Part shown: piece by piece, positions 46,436 through 61,400 of the stretch
Numbering within the stretch: position 1 is the stretch's first letter
How the letters are laid out: the number at the start of each line of letters is the position of its first letter
NCBI RefSeq assembly: GCF_015706575.1
Contig: NW_024037063.1
Span: 22,010,927 to 22,074,926, forward strand
Origin: Patiria miniata
Lineage: Eukaryota; Echinodermata; Asteroidea; Valvatida; Asterinidae
Length of the DNA: 64,000 nt
Direction of reading: 5' to 3'
Program-made: the position numbers and the translations under genes
The notes under the pieces: model-generated
Seen by the model: only the letters and a program-made list of their open reading frames with translations
Databases searched by the model: none
Told to the model about the DNA's origin: nothing

Positions 46436-49400
46436 ATGACGACAATTCTGTATGACTTGGATACGTCAGGAGGTCTGATGGATGTAAGTACACTCACAAA
46501 ACATTCTTGGTTATTTTGAGGCCGTGGAAGTAATGTTTCTTGCCATGCTGATCAGTGGACATGGTTGGATGTCAAACAAAATGGCCAACGTCAATGAGTT
46601 AATACGCTATGCATATGGCTAGAAAAAATGGTGTGCATGTCAAATTTCAAGCCCAGTTTGCGATCTCTGTAAAGAGAATTCTGAGCTTTTCTCAGATAAT
46701 AATGATTTGCATGGTTGTCTGTTATGTACTCAGCAAATCCAGGCCCTGGTTGCGCCCCCTGAGAGTGACGAACCGCCGAGAAAAATACGGCGAATTCGGG
46801 AGCATCGGCGAGCGGGTCGAGCCGTCAACCACGACAACTGTGATAGCTGTCGTGAAGGTGGAGATCTGCTCTGCTGCGATCGGTGTCCTTCAGCATTCCA
46901 CCTCCAGTGCTGGTGAGTTTCACACTCAAACCCCACGATTATTATTCACAACATTTTACTTTGTTTTTGTAGTCTTTTCTTGAGTTTGACAGAGACTGTC
47001 AGACCAGGCAACTAGAATCTTTTGGGTGACATTCCACTGCAGTCAAAGGCAGTGGTTATCAAACAAGGAAAATCAAACATGGCTGCCATTATGCAGTACT
47101 GTAGTAAGGTGAAGACACAGGGGATGTGTATGCGGGTGTGTGGTTCTGTCATCATGTGTAAGCGTGGCGGTAAGGGCCAGGGGCATAGTCCAGTGGATTG
47201 GGAAAGGCCATTCAGGGTGAATGAAAAGCAGCTGCTCTACATTAGGAATAAAAAAAGTTGAAACATCTTTCTTGAGCTGTTGTTCATTATCCTCATTTTT
47301 AGTAGTAGGCAGGCGTGTGCAGAATTTGTCATACAGTGCACCAGTAGTGAATGTCACGGCAGCATTTTTAGGCTAGAAATTTAAGGATAGTCTCCGCATT
47401 ATGAAAACAATTTTTTACTTTCTTAGGATTATATTACAAAGTTCTTTTTCAAAGTAACAAACTAAAGTGTAACATAATATGCATACATTTTTTGACATAA
47501 AATTTTTTTCACCAATATCATGGTGCCACAAGACAGGAAATATTTGTTAGAATTTATCCGAATGCCGCTTTGGTTGTTGTGTACAAAATCTGTAGTTATT
47601 GTTTTGTAAAGAAAATTGGAAAATTTTCTCAGTCCATTTTCACCAATTTTTTGGACAAAATGAACTGAATATCATTGGGCTTATAAAGAAGGTGGTACAG
47701 GATATCGCATTTTTACCCATTATCTTTAATCGTCAGCAAATTCATGTTTCTGTCTGCAAATATGCTGCTGTGAACTGTACATGAAGGCCAATTAAAAAAC
47801 CCTGCCCCCTGCCCCTTTTCATTTTGAGGTGAATGGGTAACTGGTGAAAAATTCCTGGCTACGATCATACCCAGAGTAGCGTGTTTGCAAATTTGTAGTA
47901 AACAAACCCCCTCCCCCAACCAAAAAAATAAACCTAATTCGATCAGGCCTATGATTCACAACAGAAATGTGCGTTATCTTTTAAGGAACATTTTTTTGGG
48001 GGGGGAGGGGGGTTTGCAGTTGACATTAAAATTTCATGCTAAGGCGTTCGCCCTTAATATTTTTTTTACTAGCCAACCGCACCAGTGAAGCACACTCTTA
48101 TCTAGTCCACAGGCCTTTTCACTAGTCCGCTGTAGAATTTTCATTTTTGCACAAGAATGTCATGAACAACGATATTATTTACAATAATTTTGACTCACCA
48201 GGTAAACTACTTACATTGTAAGGAATAATTTTGACTAGTCCGCCGTTGTTTTTGCTCGCATTTGGCGAGCAGACTACCCCTAAGATATGCTAAAGTCCTA
48301 TTTCTTAACAAACAATGCAAGTTTTTAAGTTAAATTTCCTGCCACATGCATATTTATGCATACCACCATTATAGTGTTACATGTAGCTCTTGTAGCATAA
48401 GAGATGAACACAAATGTTTGACCTTAGCGTGCAATGAATAATTGATCAAATATTTGTTGTTATGGCAACATCTCAGTACAGTGGAGGCTGTGTTATTAAA
48501 GTCGCACACAAACGCATGTCTTGTTACACTGTCAATGCAAATAAATGCATATGTGTAGATGAATACATTTGTTAGAAACAGAAATAGCATTCCAAAACTT
48601 TGTAAACTTGGACACCATTTTTTAAACTATTACATGCATGTTATATAACAGCTGTAACATATCTTTAGGCCTTTGTTTTTAAATCATTCTTTTGTATCCT
48701 TCCCATTTTTTCATTTTTTTTTTTTTTCAATACCTGCACGATTGTGACGTGTCAGTCATTGAAATGATTCACGGCAGTGCTAGCCCTAATTTACCAGAGT
48801 ATATCCCATCCTAATTTTCTCGAAGAAATCAGACAGTACAATTTATGTAAGATGTATTGAAGACCAGCATTTGTCTCTTACATTACACTAGACACAACTT
48901 ACACTTGTACAAGGTAGAAAAGTAGTTGTTCATTCTGTAACATCTACAATTCTTGACAATTCTATGTATTGCTACATTTACTGTGACATCACCCACCTGC
49001 CTTGAGCACATCATTAGACCTACCTGAAGAATTCTTGAATGGAAATTTGCAGTACGTTTTATGTCTGTCAACGTGTATAGTCCAAGTAACAGTAGAAGTC
49101 ATTATCATAATTTATAGCAGTAAAGCTGTCCGTTGACCTTGCTGACCTGTATACATGTATGTCTGCCATATAATTACCATGGGTTTCCTTTTGCTGTTTG
49201 TTATTCTGGCTTGTACTGTACGCACATGTGGCGCTGTGTTCCGCAAGGAAAATACTTGATATCAAGTTAGATAAGAATTCTGATCATAATCCTGGTTTTA
49301 CTTTGTGTTTGTGATAATTTGAATCATGAATGGTTTGATATTTTTATTTCATTTCAGTAATCCGCCATTGAGTGACGATGATTTGCCTCCAGGTGAATGG

Positions 49401-52400
49401 TTGTGTCACAAGTGTACGGTGGCCCCTGAGGTAGGTGTTAGCCTGTGCACACACTTTACTCGGTCCAGTTTCGGGTTTGCTTAGAAAAGCTGTGGAGAAA
49501 AGGGTTTCTGGTCACTGTTTCTATGCTGTAGTGGGAGTGTACAAATGTATTATGTTTTAATACAGATTGATCAACTGCAAAACTTTGCTGCTTTGTTGGG
49601 CAATACAACTATACAACATTTGCAAGTTCATCAAAAAACAAACCTACCATTTTATTATGAAAAACCTTCTTACTGGAAATTAGTGAATGACAGTATACTC
49701 TAAAGCATCACTTAAAATCATGGCACCTGGTGTGCTGCCATTTTCAAGAAAAGTGGTGTTTTCTTGTAGTTGGTCGGCCGACCGACCAGCATTGGAAAAA
49801 CTGGCTGTTTTCAAATACTGCCCCCAATTGACTATATTTAGGTAGTCCGCATTTTGTTTGCAATCGATTACACACCTATGAATGGGTACAAACCAGCTAG
49901 ACTGGTTCCCTGACCTTACAATTTCTGACGTCTATAAAATGTTCTGTTTCATTTTAAGTGGGGTCAGGGAACCAGACTACCGGAACCTGATTGTTTTTCT
50001 TGGTTTTCCCAATATCTATGAACACAAAACTTCAAACAAGTCAGTGTAACAATATTTGCTATAAAATGCTAACCCCCAAATCCACCCATTTCTGAAATCA
50101 CAGCAAAAGCAAATGTTATTTATTCCTTTAAAGCTTGCACACATTTTCCATACTGACTTGCACGTAGTTACTTACTAGAAGGTTTTAGTGTCTTTTGATT
50201 TTGGAGAGTTTTGAAAGGTTAAGGTATACGGCTACCAGTCACCTCTTTTGTCTGTCGATGGAATTTGACTTGTCACAGTGTTTACACAAGTTTGATCTGG
50301 TTTTGTTTTTAGTAGTTTGTAAAGAAATGCATGGCATACAACGTGGAAGAAACTTTTGACTGTCTGTGATTGATCAAACAATTGGAGGGTTTTTAATGTT
50401 CTTAAAGTGTCCTTGGGTTTGTTGAGTAGTGATTTAGTTTCACTGTTGGAGTAATTCATGACAAAAAAATACTGAAAAATTGTCAACAGTTTTCGTCAGT
50501 GACAAAACAGTGACTATTGAGCCATGTGCCGTGTTAAGGATAAAATGAAACAGATTGAGAAAGAAGTGGTCACGTATACAGGGTCTAGATTTTAATAAGT
50601 TGGCTTACGCAGCTATGAAATGTGCGGAGGTCAGATGAAGTAGTACGTGACTTCTGTAAGACTTAAGCAGCTTCTACTGTAATGTACATGCACAGGATTG
50701 CAGCACTTAGAGATAGAATCCTAGCAGTACACATCAATGTAAACACAGTGGATGTGTTCCAAGCAGTGATTGAATTTCCTTCATTCAGCGCAGCAGACTG
50801 CCCCAGATGCTGCAGCTTTTGTTGTAAGATTCCCAGTACATCCATTAAAACTGTCCGTGCTGTGTAGTTGGCTAGCATGCCGTGACTCACCCAAGTACAA
50901 GTACATGTAGTGCCTTGTCATCGTATTACATGTGAAACATAAAAGACTATCTAGAGGGAGAACATGAGAGATTTTCCCTTCAGTCCATGCACACATTCTG
51001 TCTGTAGCTAAGGTTAGGTCCAAAGTACTTGCAGTAGGCCTGAATTATAATGACATTAGCTTTGTTTACAGTATGTGCTTTCTTAAGAGATCTCTGTGGC
51101 GCTCGTCCTACCTGGCTCCCATAGGAAAGCACACATGTAAACAAAGAGTGACATCATTATGATTCAGGTCTGTTACACTACGGAAGCGGCTGACGCTACT
51201 GCCCATAAAACGTGTAAGAATAATTTCTGGTTAATAGAACAAAAATATTTACTACTGGTTCTTAGACCAAGATAATTACAGCTTGTCCTGTGTAACAATG
51301 CTACCGACTGATAAGTTATTGAAAAGCTCAGAAATTATTCTCGCTTGGAAAAGTTGAAACTCTCAGTAGAATATGGCATTGGCAGATTACATCATTTGAA
51401 ATATTTAGCCGAGTTTTGATAAAATAAGAGCCGGATAGTAAGTTATTTTGGTTAATTAAGGCACGTATTTCAAAATAGATTTATACCATGGTGTCCAGGT
51501 GATAACCACTTACATCTGTCATTCATTTGTCAAGTGTACCTGCATATCTAATTGTTTTTAAATGAATTAGTATGTTGGCTTTGATGCCCAATTTATGAAT
51601 AAATGCCTATGGAGTTTGGTACATGTACCGGTATTTGATACCATGATGACTACTGAATACCCGTACATGTATATTTATTCAGTAGTCACATACAGGTGTG
51701 AATATAGTGCAGTAATTTTATTGTTTCCACATGTATCATTTGAACAAATCTGCACAGACCAGGAGGTGGAGATACTAAAACAAAACCATATGGAAAAATA
51801 ATCAATATCTACTGCATCAGAATATTGTACCCATTGATTGGTGCAGTGCTTTCAATATTGGGTACAGGTTCATACATTACACTGCATACTCAGACGTACA
51901 AGTTTTCCTCGGACAAGCTGGTTTTTTATGCTATCAAAATTGAAAAGCATGGCAGAGAATCTTGTAAAGCTTTGAATTTCTTCTTTTTGGTGACTTCCAA
52001 TTTACATGCCTTTACACTAAAATAAGTTTCTAAATTATGAAGTGTGTGCACTAGGGAATAGTACAGCACTATAAAACGCAATTTAATTATCATGCTGATA
52101 ATAATCACAAACTTACATGTACTGTAACAGGGTCATTCCATAAATTTGGGGTCCACTTTCTTCCTGTCCCTGTTACATCTATATCTATATTTTTATCACT
52201 CTGAATTCTCTGATGCGCTCCTTAACGCAGTCGTCCTCCAAGAGTGATTATGTATAGCAACTACCTACCCAACGAATATAAAATTGTTTGAAGTCATTCT
52301 GAACCGGTTCACGTCGGATGACATGTATACACGCAAAGGTTTTGCGGTATTCTGAATGGATGACGGATAAACACGAAAACAGCAAGGCTGGAAATATCTG

Positions 52401-55400
52401 TCTGCGACCTGCTCGCAGTGAGTAAGGCCGGAAATATCAGGGTGTGCTACCCGCAGTTGACGGCCTAAAGCCGTCTGGCATCGAGGTTTGTGAAAATCAA
52501 TCTCGCGCCTAGGCCCTGTCAATGTCAAAATAATACTGGCGCGAAGTGGTTAATGATACTTGAATGGTAAATTACATAGTACCAAGGTAACAGGGATAGG
52601 AAAAAATGTCGCCCTTTGGACCCTAAATGTAAAGAAGGACCCAGTAGCAAGTGTGGAGAACACAAGTGTGTATACAATCACTGACGTCATTTGGATTGTT
52701 TGAAAATATGTGTTGTCCACCGTCATGTATTGTCATGGTTTTCATGTTATACGAAACTAATGCAAGAATGTTGTTTCCTTTAGCCTCAAGATGATGATAC
52801 GAGCTCAGTTACCTCCAGCAAATCAGAGGACAAGCAAGTCAAGTTTACTGTAGTCTCAGGCAAAGCCCAGCCAACTACTGCTGCAGCGGCTGCTGCTACC
52901 ACCAAGGCACCTGCGACCGTTGCAAAAACAGCTGTCACTGTTGCTAAAACACCAGTGGTTACTAAGACTGTCCCTGCACCCAGCAAGCCAGCTATGAGAC
53001 TGAACGATCGACTGATGAGGGAGAATAAACCATGCCTTAGGCTGGTCCAGCTCCAGGCATACAGGTTGGTTACAGCCTGGGTAATACCAGAATAATAGAA
53101 CTTAGAAAAATGGAACACTTTCGTTCTGGTAAATTAAAAACAAAAATCTACAATATGCAAGGCCAAGAGAATTTGAGTAAATCTCTGAGATAATTAAGTG
53201 AGAGGCTTTATGCACAGCACTGCCCTCTAGTGGCAACAATATTTAAGGGGCATTTTGCGTCGCGCATTCTATACTCAAGCATTTATCTTGAGTAGAATTT
53301 CCCCTCAACCTATACAAATAGAAATAGTGAAGTGGAACTTCTGAACGTGTTGCTGTCATACGCTACCCTGGCACTAATGTAATATGCTATAAGCTCCGTG
53401 CGTGAACAAGAGAGGGTGCTTTTTTACAACTTTTGAGAGCCCCGTTGAGGGGGTACTTGTACACAGATCCCATACATAACCTTTTTCTTTCTGTACTGTT
53501 CATCACAGAGAAGCCCAGAAGGAAGTACAGCAAGCCAAGCTTCAGTCTGGTCGACCGACCACCCCAGTAGCCTCACCCCAACCTGATGAACCCTCAACGA
53601 GCTCAGCTCCAAGCAGCAGGACACGTCTAGCCAAAAGAGATCTCAAATCCATCCAAGAGAAGAATCTCATGGACTTAGCAACAATCCAAGACTCTAAGAC
53701 TAAGCGAGAGCTCAGGACTAACCAAGGCTCAACCGGCACTGACTTTAGGCCTAAACGAGATCTGCGGCTTGTGATTGACAAAGTGGACTTGAAGTTGGAA
53801 CAGGCTAAAGCCCCTGATAGCCCTAAGCATGTTGGCGAAATCAAGGATCCATTTCAGATGCTGATCAAAGCGGCTGAGATACAGAACCCTGTACAGTTTG
53901 GTCTGCCCAGCAGTTATATGACATTTGCACCATTACCAGGTCAGTCATAGATGAGTCACATGTGTTCATCATTTTTGTAGCCTCTGGGTCGTAGTAGTAG
54001 GGATGTCTGGGTTTTAGATGCACCTGAGACTATTTAGGACACCTCATTTTGTTAATACGCAGATGTTGGCAGGCCTTGGAACTTGAGCAACTTGACACCG
54101 TCTTTTGTAATTCAAGGCCAATTTGGAAACCCACTTTCAAATGCCTGCGATGTTTTTTTTCATGTTGGTTATTACGTTGTAAATTATGATACTGGGATCC
54201 TTGGAAATAGAATGGATGTTTTAGAAACTATTTTGTGGACATTTTTCATGGCAAAATTTCTCTGCTTCACAAGTTGCAGTTTGAATATAACAGAAGTTAG
54301 TAAATGTGGCTCTGATCTTACAAATAATGAATGTGAATTATTCATATTTTAGCTCTGCTTAAACCTCCTGTTATTTGGTCAGTCACAGACAGTCAAAAGA
54401 CTCTACAAAAACAGATCATTTGAGGTAAACTGGGACTAGTCAAATTCCATCAGCAGACAAAAGAGGTAACTGGTAGGCACAGCTAGCATATCAATCACCT
54501 TCAGTCAAAGCATGGCTCTATAAAATGAAAAAGGGATTCTTAAAAACAGCCACTTGATTGATTTTGACTTCTGTGGTGATGTAGTTGAATTTGACAGTCA
54601 GAGAAGGGCTTTAACCCTAACCCCTAGGCCCTTTTTGCTAGTAACCATCCTCAATCCTCCAAAATCCTCCAAAAGTTTGCAACACCGCCTAAATCCTTCA
54701 AAATCGTCAGATAGTCCTGCCTCAAAATGCATTCATCCTCAATCCTCCAAAATCATCATCTTCAATCCTTTCCAAAATCCTCATGAGCTTAAACACTATT
54801 TATCCTCAATCCTCCAAAATCCTTGTGTTTCTCAAACACCATTCATCCTCAATCCTCAAAAATCATCCAAAACCGCAATGTTGATTTTGGAGGATTGAGG
54901 TGGGTTAGGGTTAAGCTTTGGAAATGTAAACATCTGAATCTGTGACTTTCGAAGAAATTTGGGTTCTGTCCATTTTCTTTCTGTGGCTTTATCAGTTCAT
55001 CTTTGAAATGGAAATGTTTGAATTTTTGATCTTACAGGGAGCACCAGGAAAAGAAGGAAAGAAGAGTTATCCAAGAACTACAGGAAGCCTCATGAGATTG
55101 ATAATGGGATGGTTCCATTGCCAGCCAAGGTCTGCTTTCAGTGCTACAAGTAAGCTCACTCCAAATCAATGATTTTTTAATGCTTTTGTTAGCTATGATC
55201 GAGACACCAATACACATGAATATTGTCAAGTAGTGGTGTGCATAGGGTACCTATTAAAGTAAACCACGCGTACCATAAAGGTACCTATTAAAGTAAACCA
55301 CGCGTACCATAAAGGAAACCCTACCCCAAAATTCAAATCCCGGAAGTTGTCTAAAGAACTTTAAAGTGTTACGGTGTAAAACTGCAACTTCCATGAGCAT

Positions 55401-58400
55401 CAACTTTCGCATTTTAAAATGCACATAAAAGTGAAATCTGTTTTGATTTTTCATGTAGCCTGGTTTTTAGTTTTGAAAATTCCCCACAAGACGACATCCA
55501 AAGCCTTGATTTTTCAGTGTCTGAGAAGTTACTAAGGAATTTGTAAAGTTTTAATCTTGAAGAGGTTCCTGACATCAGCGGTCCGAGTTCCGATGCAACC
55601 CCTAAAGTTGGAAGAATAATATATTTTTCACAGTGTGCGTATCCATTGTTTTCCTACAAGAAATCTCCTCTCTTTTTTGGGGGGGGGGGTATATGTGCAT
55701 TGGTACACCCATTTTATCTGAAAATGTGATGAAACTAACTCCGATTAAATCCATACTTGATTGTTTTAATTTTAAAAAGAATTTTTTTTTTTTTAAACTG
55801 TAAATGAATTTGACCTTGGTTTATTCATCCAAACAGGACATTAGATTAACTTGTTTGATATTGAAGGTTAAATTTACTATACCACTTGTACAAGTCAACA
55901 TTTCCTGATTTTAAGATCCCTCCATCTTTGTACTGACAGGAGCTGTCGAGTAAGCCCGTTGATCCAGTGTGACTACTGCCCTCTATTGTTCCACAAAGAC
56001 TGCGTAGATCCTCCACTTACTGCCATGCCTACTGGAAGATGGATGTGCCCTAACCATCCTGAACACTCACTGGTGAGTAGTAACTGAGTCACATTACTCA
56101 ATCAAATCAGGTTGTCAGGGAAGTGTCTTAACCATCCTGAACACTCACTGGTGAGTAGTTACTGAGTCACATTACTCAAATCAATCAGTCTGTCATGGAT
56201 GTGTCCTAACCATCCTGAACACTCACTGGTGAGTAGTTACTGAGTCACATTACTCAAATCAATCAGTCTGTCATGGATGTGTCCTAACCATCCTGAACAC
56301 TCACTGGTGAGTAGTTACTGAGTCACATTACTCAATCAAATCAGGTTGTCATGAAAGTGTCCTGACCATGTTGAACACTCACTGGTGAGTAGTCGCTGAG
56401 TCACATTACTCAATCAAATCAGGTTGTCATGGAAGTGTCCCGACCATCCTGAACACTCACTGGTGAGTAGTTACTGAGTCACATTACTCAATCAAATCAG
56501 GTTGTCATGTATGTGTCCTAACCATCCTGAACACTCACTGGTGAGTAGTTACTGAGTCACATTACTCAAATCGATCAGATTGTCAGGGAAGTGTCTTAAC
56601 CATCCCGAACACTCACTGGTGAGTAGTTACTGAGTCACATTACTCAAATCAGGTTGTCAGGGAAGTGTCTTAACCATCCTGAACACTCACTGGTGAGTAG
56701 TTACTGAGTCACATTACTCAAATCGATCAGATTGTCAGGGAAGTGTCTTAACCATCCTGAACACTCACTGGTGAGTAGTTACTGAGTCACATTACTCAAA
56801 TCATGTTTTCATGGATGTATTCTAAAGATCCTGAACACTCACTGGTGAGTAGTTACTGAGTCATATCACTCAATCAAATCAGGTTGTCATGGAAGTGCCC
56901 TGACCATCCTGAACACTGGCTGGTGAGTTGTTACTGTGTCACATTACTCAAATCACTCAAGCCATCATGGAATTATCTTAACCATCCTGAACACTCACTG
57001 GTGAGTAATTACTGACTCAAATTACTCAATCAAACGAGATGGTCATGGATGGGTCCTAACCATACTAAACACTCACTGGTGAGTTCTTGCCCAATCAAAT
57101 TAAAGAAGGGTGCATAGGAAGGTACTTCTAACATGTTGAAGTTTCAGCTCAGTGGATACTTTTCATTTTGACAAAACAGTAATCGTGTTCACAATAATTT
57201 GGGTATTGTAAAGTGTGCTGCCTTAATTATGTTGAAAGTGTGTTGTTGGGTAGAATTTGATGCAAGATATTGTAAGATCGACTTTGGCACTCATTTGGAA
57301 TGAGGTTGAATCGTCTTTATTCTTTACTCTGATACCCATAAATAAGTTGAAAATGCATAAAATCTCTTCATTTTCTGGAGATGGTTGAGTGAAAAATATA
57401 AAATGTAGCTAATTAAATATTCGTAAACTTTGTTTCTTACCCAGCCTGGATTTCAAGGTGTTCATTACACAGAACGGTGTCGAATCTTCAACGAATTCCA
57501 CGGTCGTCTAGATCAGCATGCCGTCAAGCTTCGATTCATGCATAAAATCCGCAGCACAGGCCCACCCTCCAAACATGAAGAGAAAGTCGGCAAAAGACCG
57601 GCTCTCAGCGTACCCAATGCTATCAAGTGTCAATACGCCCTCCCACCTCCAATGTTGCCCCTCCCACAAGAGAAGCCAAGGCTAGTGTGTATGACACCGG
57701 AGGGGTTCAGATCCAGCAATACTGTGTGTTCACAAGAAGATCAGGAAGAGGTAATGTGGTAACTCATTAGCAAATGTGTTACATTGTATTACACTGTACT
57801 ACAATGTGTTACATTGTATTACACTGTATTACATTGTGTTACATTGTAGTTATTCCCCGATGAATCATAGTCTACTTCACTCAACTTACCTGTAGAGCAA
57901 TCTACTTATGTATATTCCCTATACCAACAGGTATTTTTTGCTAAGAGTTTTATACAATAGCGCCCTCTGGTGTCCTACGCATAATGCCTTATGGTAGTAA
58001 AATGACGAGGAAAACAGGAGCTATTTTACACACGTCCTACCCGACCTGCCGCTAAGAGAAAAAAGGACTCTCATGGGGTACGCATGCCGCAGGGTATTAT
58101 GGGTAGGACACCAGAGGGCGCTATTGTATAAAACTTGTAGCAGAAAATACCTGTTGGTATAGGGTATATGCATAAGTAGATTGCTCTACAGGTAAGTATT
58201 TGTTTGTAGACCCCAACCACACTTCTGTGGGGGGATTGCATTGTAGTCTAGTTTACATGTTCAACTTCACATGTACTTCCTCTATTATTTGCACATATGC
58301 TCTGTACGTCTTGCATGTTCAATATTCATTAATGTACCTTTGTGATGCTTTTGTAGGGCTCAGTGTTTTTGTGTCAAACAAGAAGGCTGAAAGGAAGTGG

Positions 58401-61400
58401 TATCCCTTGCCTTCAGAGCAATAGCCTCCTAAGATGCCAAAGAAGTGTAGGAATTAGTCTTGGGAAGCCTTCATAAACTAAATGCCACTTTTCAGTATTT
58501 CTACTTGCCAAAAAGTAAGACAGGGCAGTGTTTTAATGTCTTTCAAAACATGAAATATTTTTTTTTTTTTTTTTACAGTGGTTGAAGAGCGTTATAGGCC
58601 TGCAGACAAGCATAACCAGGCACATGGTTAAGAAGCAACTACCCAAAGATCCGATCAAACAGAAAATCATCACCACGACCTCATTCACCAAAGCTCCGAA
58701 CCAGACAGCGGCCGGCACGACCACCAGTTCAACACTAGTCCCTCAAGGGAAAGGCAGGACGCCCAGCCCAGCCAACGCTGATAAGAAACAAGAATCGATT
58801 GTTCAAACAAACCAAAGCAAAACAGACGCTAAAAACAAAGATGGTAAAATGACCAACGGGCCGGTTTCACTGCAGAACGGTCCGATGTCTGCCAATAAGA
58901 CAACAGGAAGCAAGCAGGAAGGAACATTGAACACGATCGTTGTGAAAGAAGTCGGAGTAACGAACCATACCATTGTTAAATCCAAGGCAGGGGAGAGTTT
59001 GCCCCATGGACTGAAGGTTGTGACAATATCCAACAAGAATGATTCCGTCGTTAACACAGCAAGTGCCGTCAACGGATCATTGCTTGGCAAATCGCTGAAC
59101 TCTGGAGGCAAACCAATCATTCACAAGATTGTCTCAACGTCATCAGCGAGTAAAGTTTTAACCACCGGTCCAAGCACTCCCAAAACCAGTAGTCATCAGT
59201 CGGTCCATCCCCATCTCAAAGTGGAAGGTTCCCAGTCGCAGGTTGCCAAGGCAACGAGTAGCCCGTCTGCTGCCAAGGTTACTATAGCAACCTCTAGTGG
59301 GATGTCACTTTCATCCGCCCAGGGCAAGATAGTCACTGTCTCCAATGGTGGTAAGTATTTACATTATTCTTGTTTAATCATTTGCGCCAACAAGAGAGGG
59401 CGTTCTTTTAGCACATTGGAGAGCTCCATGGACGGACACACTGTGTACAGCTCACTGGTTCGTGCGCGTATAGCGCAAAGTGCATTCTGAATGTGCACAA
59501 GCCATAGCAAGATCGCATGAGCATCAGGCGTTGCACACAATGCATTTGAATGTCACTCCAAGTGATCTCCCCCAACTCTCCTTTCCTTACCGTTGAGGGC
59601 GTACTTGTGCGCAGAGCCAATAAGACTGACCGACAGGCTGACTTGACTGTCACTTGTGACTTGGACTGGTTGCATACTGGTGAAGAGAGCCGGGCAGTGC
59701 TGTTGTTTAGGATTACCCAGTACCACTAATGAATGGACTTAATGTGTAGACTAGATGCATGAAAAGACTTCCAATAAATATCCTTTCTGAATCAATTGAA
59801 TAGAATTTTGTGCACTCTACAACCAGCTTTACTAGGCTAGCTTGACATTGAAGGTTGTTTGCATAAAGGGGTGCACATATCAAAAAAATAACGAAACATT
59901 TTGTTCAGAGGTGATGACTTGTACACTATTTTGTCAGTTAACTTCCCTATGGACCGCTAAGCTTATGTGCGTAATATAAGTTCGTCGTCAATGAGAATTT
60001 GTCTGTGCCTGAGTTGTGGACTTGAATCAGTTACGCAAAACACATATGAGTCACATCTCAAATATCCATCGCTTTATTTCCTAAGTTGGTTTAATTGTTG
60101 ACATTTGTTTATTGTAGGAGGAAGCAGTAAGAGTATTGTAGGCAGCAGCACTGCAGCTAAGATAACGACAGCATCCTTGAGCTCATCACCGGCTATCATC
60201 AATCTCAATAGCACATTACAGTCCTGTGTGGAAGGAAGTGGAGGTAACTACATGTAGCTCGTTATTAGCTGTCAGTTCTTCTTTAGACCTAGCTCTAATC
60301 CTGTCAGTTACTTTGTTTGTAAGCCATGCCCAAGCCAACAAAATGCAACAGTTGAGAAGCCTTCCCAGTGTTACAAGATCCGTTAGGTCACAAATCCTAA
60401 GACCAAACTGTCCTCAGAAGCCATAAGAAGTCGCTGAATGCAGCAGGATACAACTGTGGCATTGTTCAATGAGACCAGCTCCCATTGTTTCAGGATTGAC
60501 ACTTAATGTACTAGTCTTGATGGCCCAATGCAATAAGGTCCCACGGACTTGCACTGTGTGGCATCTGGCAAGGTTGAAAGATTAAGCTGGTATTCAGGAT
60601 CTTCTAATATGATTCATGTAAATTCCTTTTTTGAAAATAGAAATCCATTACGATTTCTTGCTATTACGATTACCAATACATTGTAGAATTTCGGTGGGTA
60701 ACATTTTGTCAAGTTTTAGGCCCAAAGTGATGTATGTTATTTGTCAATTAGTCCCCAAGACACCGTGGAGCACATCTCTGCATTATAAGAAACATTGGTC
60801 TGAATTGATGTCTTTGTTTGAAGGTAAATTTATCAATTTTTTTCACTCCAGATGTTGAGCTAAGTAAACTCGATGAGCGGCTTGTACAGATACTGGCATG
60901 GCAGAGATTACAACAACTGTTACCTCAAAAGGTACGTGATATCTCCAATCCAAAAATCATAGGTAATTCAGGTGATTTTGCAATGCAGTGCGCCACCTAG
61001 TGTTTGTCACGGAGAGTCCATTTTTCAAGTTGACGGTCGACAAAACATGGCCCTTTTGAATGAGTGTCAGTAGACAACTTGAGCTAAATTGTTTTAGATT
61101 AGGTCATAGCGTTCTGCCGCCTTACAAAAAAAACCATGTTGATCAAAAGTAAAGGGCAAATAGATACTCGAATCATACGTTTACAAAACTACTGACCGGA
61201 AAAAGAACAATTTCAAATGCCCCATGCTGCGAATTTGTCGACCATCTCCCACAATGCACTGGGAAAAACAAACTCTCCTTAGAAAACTCTTGGTGGCGCA
61301 CTGCATTGTGAATTGCCCGAATTGAGGGTTCCCACAGCCATGGGAAAATTCTTGAATTTCAAGCAATCATGAAAAATATAATACCATCTTATCTGCAGGC

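Noticed and set aside
46609-46983. 124-codon plus-strand frame overlapping PHF12 exon 2
   Set aside because: It is out of frame with the PHD1 coding sequence and is a shadow of the true exon 46,734-46,912.
47022-47261. 79-codon frame in PHF12 intron 2
   Set aside because: No homology, no splice signals placing it in the transcript, and an equally long antisense frame overlaps it.
52124-52645. Possible transposon bounded by 'gtaacaggg' motifs in PHF12 intron 3
   Set aside because: Three short matches in mixed orientation do not define matching ends, and the boundaries could not be placed.
54554-54898. 114-codon plus-strand frame in PHF12 intron 5
   Set aside because: It is a translation of the 'cctcaatcctccaaaatc' repeat, with low-complexity Ser/Pro content and no start context or homology.
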